64,000 nucleotides of DNA from Brevibacillus composti (lineage in GTDB: Bacteria > Bacillota > Bacilli > Brevibacillales > Brevibacillaceae): assembly GCF_016406105.1 (NCBI RefSeq), contig NZ_CP066308.1:1189501-1253500 (forward strand), given 5' to 3'. A program made the translations under genes and the position numbers. Below are positions 61,683 to 64,000 of this stretch, one piece after another. Under the pieces are notes generated by a model. That model saw nothing but the letters and a program-made list of their open reading frames with translations. It was not told the origin of the DNA and made no database searches. The stretch's first letter is position 1, and each line of letters starts with the position of its first letter.

Positions 61683-61711
61683 ATTATACTCGATTTGTCT
61701 CCTGGCTTCTA
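61683..61711 (-). promoter_or_regulatory. Promoter of the aconitase gene
   Basis: On the minus strand a perfect TATAAT (61683-61688) is preceded at 17 bases by TAGAAG (61706-61711), a poor -35, which suggests a requirement for an activator or a regulated promoter. Confidence 0.55.
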
Positions 61712-62011
61712 CCCTAATTTCATCAATCGATATACAAATTATTGCAGGTTGCGTCTCTGTCTCGTGTTCTGCTGGCAGAGGCAGGAAGAATCAACAGACT
61801 TCCCGTATTATCCCGATTCTGTTCGGTTTGCATGCACGCGGGCCGGTCACTTTCGCGGATTCATCGAGGCAAACCAATGGGAAAGGCACGCATGGAGAGC
61901 TGTTTGCGAGCCATGCCATGTACCGCGAATTCGCCACCCAGCAATTGCGTATGGGAGGGGGAGAGAAACCGGGAACGGTGCCAGCGGCCTCGCCCTTGCC
62001 ATAATAATGAA
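61712..62011. other. 300-base interval without a recognised gene
   Basis: Between the aconitase promoter and the moeB terminator no frame has a convincing ribosome binding site or homology on either strand, and no clear repeat or riboswitch is seen. It should contain upstream control sequence for the aconitase gene. Confidence 0.4.
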
Positions 62012-62047
62012 AAAGAAGTCCTCTTTCGCCGGGAAAGGGGACTTCTT
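62012..62047 (-). terminator. Intrinsic terminator of the molybdopterin genes
   Basis: AAAGAAGTCC...TTTC / GGAAAGGGGACTTCTTT form a long stem with loop GCCG. The left flank is A-rich, so it terminates minus-strand transcription after the MoeB/ThiF gene. Confidence 0.8.
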
Positions 62048-62068
62048 TGTGTGCAAAGGGGAAAGCGT

Positions 62069-63094
62069 CTAGGCGCCGATATACTTGGCATGCAGCGTGC
62101 GGGCCAGACTCACGTCGTCTGTCCCCTGCACGAGCACGCGGCCGTCGGGAAATACCACCAGCGTATGCGGATCGGCATGGAACCGCAGGAGAAACTTGTT
62201 GCGCTCCACCTGCCCGAGCGGGGAGAGCCTCTCCGCCAGCTTTTCCAGATCGAGCGAGGTGTCCGCGGCGGGGGAGATTTGCACCGTGTCCCGTCCGCAG
62301 AGGGAGACCGCCTGTCCATCCTGCGAATCCGGCTGCAAAAAGGAAAACTGCCGTTGTCCGCATGTCGGGCAATCGGCGCGTCTGCTGCCGCTCACCTTGA
62401 TTTGCTGATGCTGGTTGTTCCAGAGATCGAAATGCTCCAGATAGGGATTGAGCGCAGCCTCGTCTCCCACGAGCAGCTTGAAGGACTCCGTCGCCTGATA
62501 AGAAGCAATGATGTGAATGATCGGACCGATTACGCCGGCAGTATCGCAAGTAGCCATTTCCCCGGGGTTGGGCGCTTCCGGAAAGAGACAGCGAAGACAT
62601 GGCGTGATGCCGGGCCGAATCGCGGTAAATGTGCCGGTGGCGCTCACGGCGCCGCCGTACACCCAAGGGATGCCGTGCTTTACGCAAACGTCATTGACCA
62701 GATAGCGCACCTGAAAGTTGTCCGTCGCATCCAGCACCAGATCGACATCGGCCAGCAGGGACTCGGCATTGTAGGCGGTCAGGTCGGCCACGACAGGCTC
62801 AATCGTCACGTCGGAGTTGATCCGGGTCAGTTTGGCGTGGGCGGCGATCGCCTTGGGCAAATGCTGCCGGGCATCCTCCTCATCGTAGAGCATCTGCCGC
62901 TGCAGATTGCTCGGCTCGACAAAATCGCGGTCGATGATGCGGACAAAGCCTACGCCTGCGCGGACCATGTGATTGGCCGAGACGGTTCCCAGCGCGCCCA
63001 TGCCGACGATGGCTACACGGCTCTTCGCCAGCCGCTCCTGTCCGGTGCGGCCGATGGGGGCAAACAGGATTTGACGGGAATAGCGGGTATGCAA
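62069..63094 (-). CDS. moeB: MoeB/ThiF-family adenylyltransferase
   Basis: A 341-residue E1-like enzyme that adenylates the C-terminal glycine of a sulfur-carrier protein (MoaD or ThiS). The ATP-binding glycine loop is VAIVGMGALGTVSANHM, followed by IIDRDFVEPSNLQRQ. Zinc-binding cysteines are in CLRCLFPE and CPTC. The C-terminal 100 residues beyond the E1 core are unusual and might carry an additional small domain, but not a clear rhodanese. The stop of the MoaD-MoaE gene is 5 bases upstream, so the two are co-transcribed and MoeB is expected to activate that MoaD. Confidence 0.9.
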   Translation of the reverse strand: MHTRYSRQILFAPIGRTGQERLAKSRVAIVGMGALGTVSANHMVRAGVGFVRIIDRDFVEPSNLQRQMLYDEEDARQHLPKAIAAHAKLTRINSDVTIEPVVADLTAYNAESLLADVDLVLDATDNFQVRYLVNDVCVKHGIPWVYGGAVSATGTFTAIRPGITPCLRCLFPEAPNPGEMATCDTAGVIGPIIHIIASYQATESFKLLVGDEAALNPYLEHFDLWNNQHQQIKVSGSRRADCPTCGQRQFSFLQPDSQDGQAVSLCGRDTVQISPAADTSLDLEKLAERLSPLGQVERNKFLLRFHADPHTLVVFPDGRVLVQGTDDVSLARTLHAKYIGA

Positions 63095-63099
63095 AGAGG

Positions 63100-63807
63100 T
63101 TAGCTCCTTTCTCCGTCATCCGGGAGCGCGATCGGATTCCACGGCCCTTGCTGATGGCCTTTCCACTCGCTGCCGTCCTCCCAGATTTCCTTTTTCCATA
63201 TCGGAACGATTTGTTTTAAGCGTTCGATCGCGTATTCGCCTGCTTCAAAGGCCGCCTTCCGGTGCGGAGTAGCCACGACGGCTACGACGGCGATCTCTTC
63301 GATGGCCATATCGCCGATTCGGTGATGCATGGCGACCTGGGCACCCGGCCAACGCTCCTCAATCTCACGCGCGATTTGTTTCATTTTTTCCACCGCCATC
63401 GGCTCATAGGCTTCATACGAGAGCGAGACGGTGCGCTGTCCATGGGTAAATTCGCGTACCGTCCCGACAAAGGAGAGGACGGCGCCCGCATGGGGATTCA
63501 TGACCAGCTTCATCAGTTTTTCGACCTGCAAAGGCTCGGTGGTAATCGCGAACCGAGGCTCCTGTCCTCCGCTCACCGGAGGCAGGATGGCGATCTCGTC
63601 TCCGGCCTGGATCGTTTTGTCCGGCGTCGCGTATTCCTGATTGAGCGAGATGAAGCAGCTTCCCAACAGGGAAGAAAGTGCGGGATACTGGCTGGATACG
63701 GCCTGCAAGAGGTCTTGGACGGTGGCACCCTCCGGCAGCGCTAGAGAGATGCTGCGTGTACCTGCCCGCTCGGCCAAACCGGCAAACAATAGAACGGAAA
63801 TTTGCAT
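63100..63807 (-). CDS. MoaD-MoaE fusion, molybdopterin synthase
   Basis: A 235-residue fusion. Residues 1-81 are a MoaD (ubiquitin-like) domain ending in the activated Gly-Gly (PPVSGGQEP, Gly80-Gly81) and residues about 84-235 a MoaE domain (AGAVLSFVGTVREFTHGQ, AMHHRIGDMAIEEIAVV, PIWKKEIWEDGSEW). Free MoaD must end in Gly-Gly to carry the thiocarboxylate, so here the tail would have to be cleaved after Gly81 or the chemistry altered. Fusions of this type are known in other bacteria. The ATG at 63807 follows TGAGGAG; an upstream in-frame start at 63837 has no site. Confidence 0.9.
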   Translation of the reverse strand: MQISVLLFAGLAERAGTRSISLALPEGATVQDLLQAVSSQYPALSSLLGSCFISLNQEYATPDKTIQAGDEIAILPPVSGGQEPRFAITTEPLQVEKLMKLVMNPHAGAVLSFVGTVREFTHGQRTVSLSYEAYEPMAVEKMKQIAREIEERWPGAQVAMHHRIGDMAIEEIAVVAVVATPHRKAAFEAGEYAIERLKQIVPIWKKEIWEDGSEWKGHQQGPWNPIALPDDGERS

Positions 63808-63865
63808 ACGGCACTCCTCATTTCCCCAGATATTCATATAGGAAAAAGATCTTCTCTACCAGTGA

Positions 63866-63893
63866 AGATAACACAATTGCAGGGAACTGCCAA
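63866..63893 (-). promoter_or_regulatory. Promoter of the MoaD-MoaE / MoeB operon
   Basis: Minus strand TTGGCA (63888-63893) and TTATCT (63866-63871) with a 16-base spacer, about 60 bases before the start. Confidence 0.6.
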
Positions 63894-64000
63894 ATCCCGG
63901 TGTGTCTTTTCGGAAGATTCCCGATTGATTTCTGGAAGGGGCGCAGGTAAGGTAAGAGTAACAGCCCCACCCGATAGCAGGGCGATACAGGAGGCCTCCG
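63894..64000 (+). other. Right-edge region without a recognised gene
   Basis: The last 107 bases are divergent from the molybdopterin operon and end with AGGAGG at 63990-63995, a probable ribosome binding site for a plus-strand gene whose start lies beyond the window. No riboswitch core was recognised. Confidence 0.35.

Noticed and set aside
59963..61717. A 584-codon open frame on the plus strand
   Set aside because: It is antisense to the aconitase gene, which has full catalytic motifs. The frame itself shows no protein-like motif and no ribosome binding site.
63894..64000. Possible molybdenum-cofactor or cobalamin riboswitch at the right edge
   Set aside because: No conserved core of either class could be matched in the available sequence, and the region is cut by the window end.

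Overview
The window looks like a chromosomal segment of a spore-forming Firmicute, most probably Brevibacillus or a close Paenibacillaceae relative. This is inferred from gene content and a fairly high GC content, not from a marker gene. Supporting content: TrmB, a soluble SftA/SpoIIIE-type translocase, a YheC/YheD ATP-grasp protein, a YwqA-type SNF2 helicase, a citB-type aconitase, strong AGGAGG ribosome binding sites, frequent GTG/TTG starts and many hairpin plus T-tract terminators. No rRNA, tRNA, CRISPR array or phage was found.

Layout. 1-3.3 kb: a partial gene, two paralogous small membrane proteins, trmB and an exported NlpC/P60 hydrolase. 3.5-12.2 kb: one long operon with an RpiR/MurR regulator, a complete Dpp/Opp peptide ABC transporter, an N-acylamino-acid racemase-like enolase and an M20 amidohydrolase, suggesting import and processing of an N-acyl-amino acid or peptide. 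12.4-24.7 kb: ilvD, a thioesterase, an inositol-phosphatase-like enzyme, a large lipoprotein, sftA, a lower-GC beta-helix protein and an aspartokinase. 24.7-29.0 kb: a decayed surface-polysaccharide cluster in which an intact glycosyltransferase and PIG-L deacetylase sit among a DegT aminotransferase tail, a broken O-antigen-ligase-like gene, a truncated deacetylase and a truncated WbqC gene. 29.1-38.5 kb: diaminopropionate ammonia-lyase, signal peptidase, an AraC-type response regulator with an atypical receiver, a partial histidine utilisation operon (hutU-hutI-yjiH) and a phosphodiesterase. 38.5-44.8 kb: a GH18-like exported protein, then an FHA/winged-helix regulator followed by two class B penicillin-binding proteins. 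45.2-48.7 kb: a PPOX flavoprotein, an aldo/keto reductase, a YheC/YheD-like protein and an IclR regulator. 48.76-52.19 kb: a group II intron whose reverse transcriptase is split by an IS4-family element with a perfect 9-bp target duplication. 52.2-63.8 kb: a glycosyltransferase, TetR, DUF4188, the SNF2 helicase, a DUF3892 protein, aconitase, MoeB/ThiF and a MoaD-MoaE fusion.

Most notable signals: (1) a two-copy structured repeat of about 130 nt (31.1 and 44.8 kb) with a long stem that shows compensatory changes; (2) the FHA-winged-helix gene leading a pair of penicillin-binding proteins, the first with a MecA-type N-terminal region; (3) the racemase/M20/peptide-transporter operon; (4) the IS-in-intron nest, with intron-exon pairing readable by eye and the 3' end of the intron supplying the last codons of a neighbouring gene; (5) overlapping palindromes in the aconitase leader; (6) the MoaD-MoaE fusion with an internal Gly-Gly. 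All family assignments come from motif reading; no database search was run.
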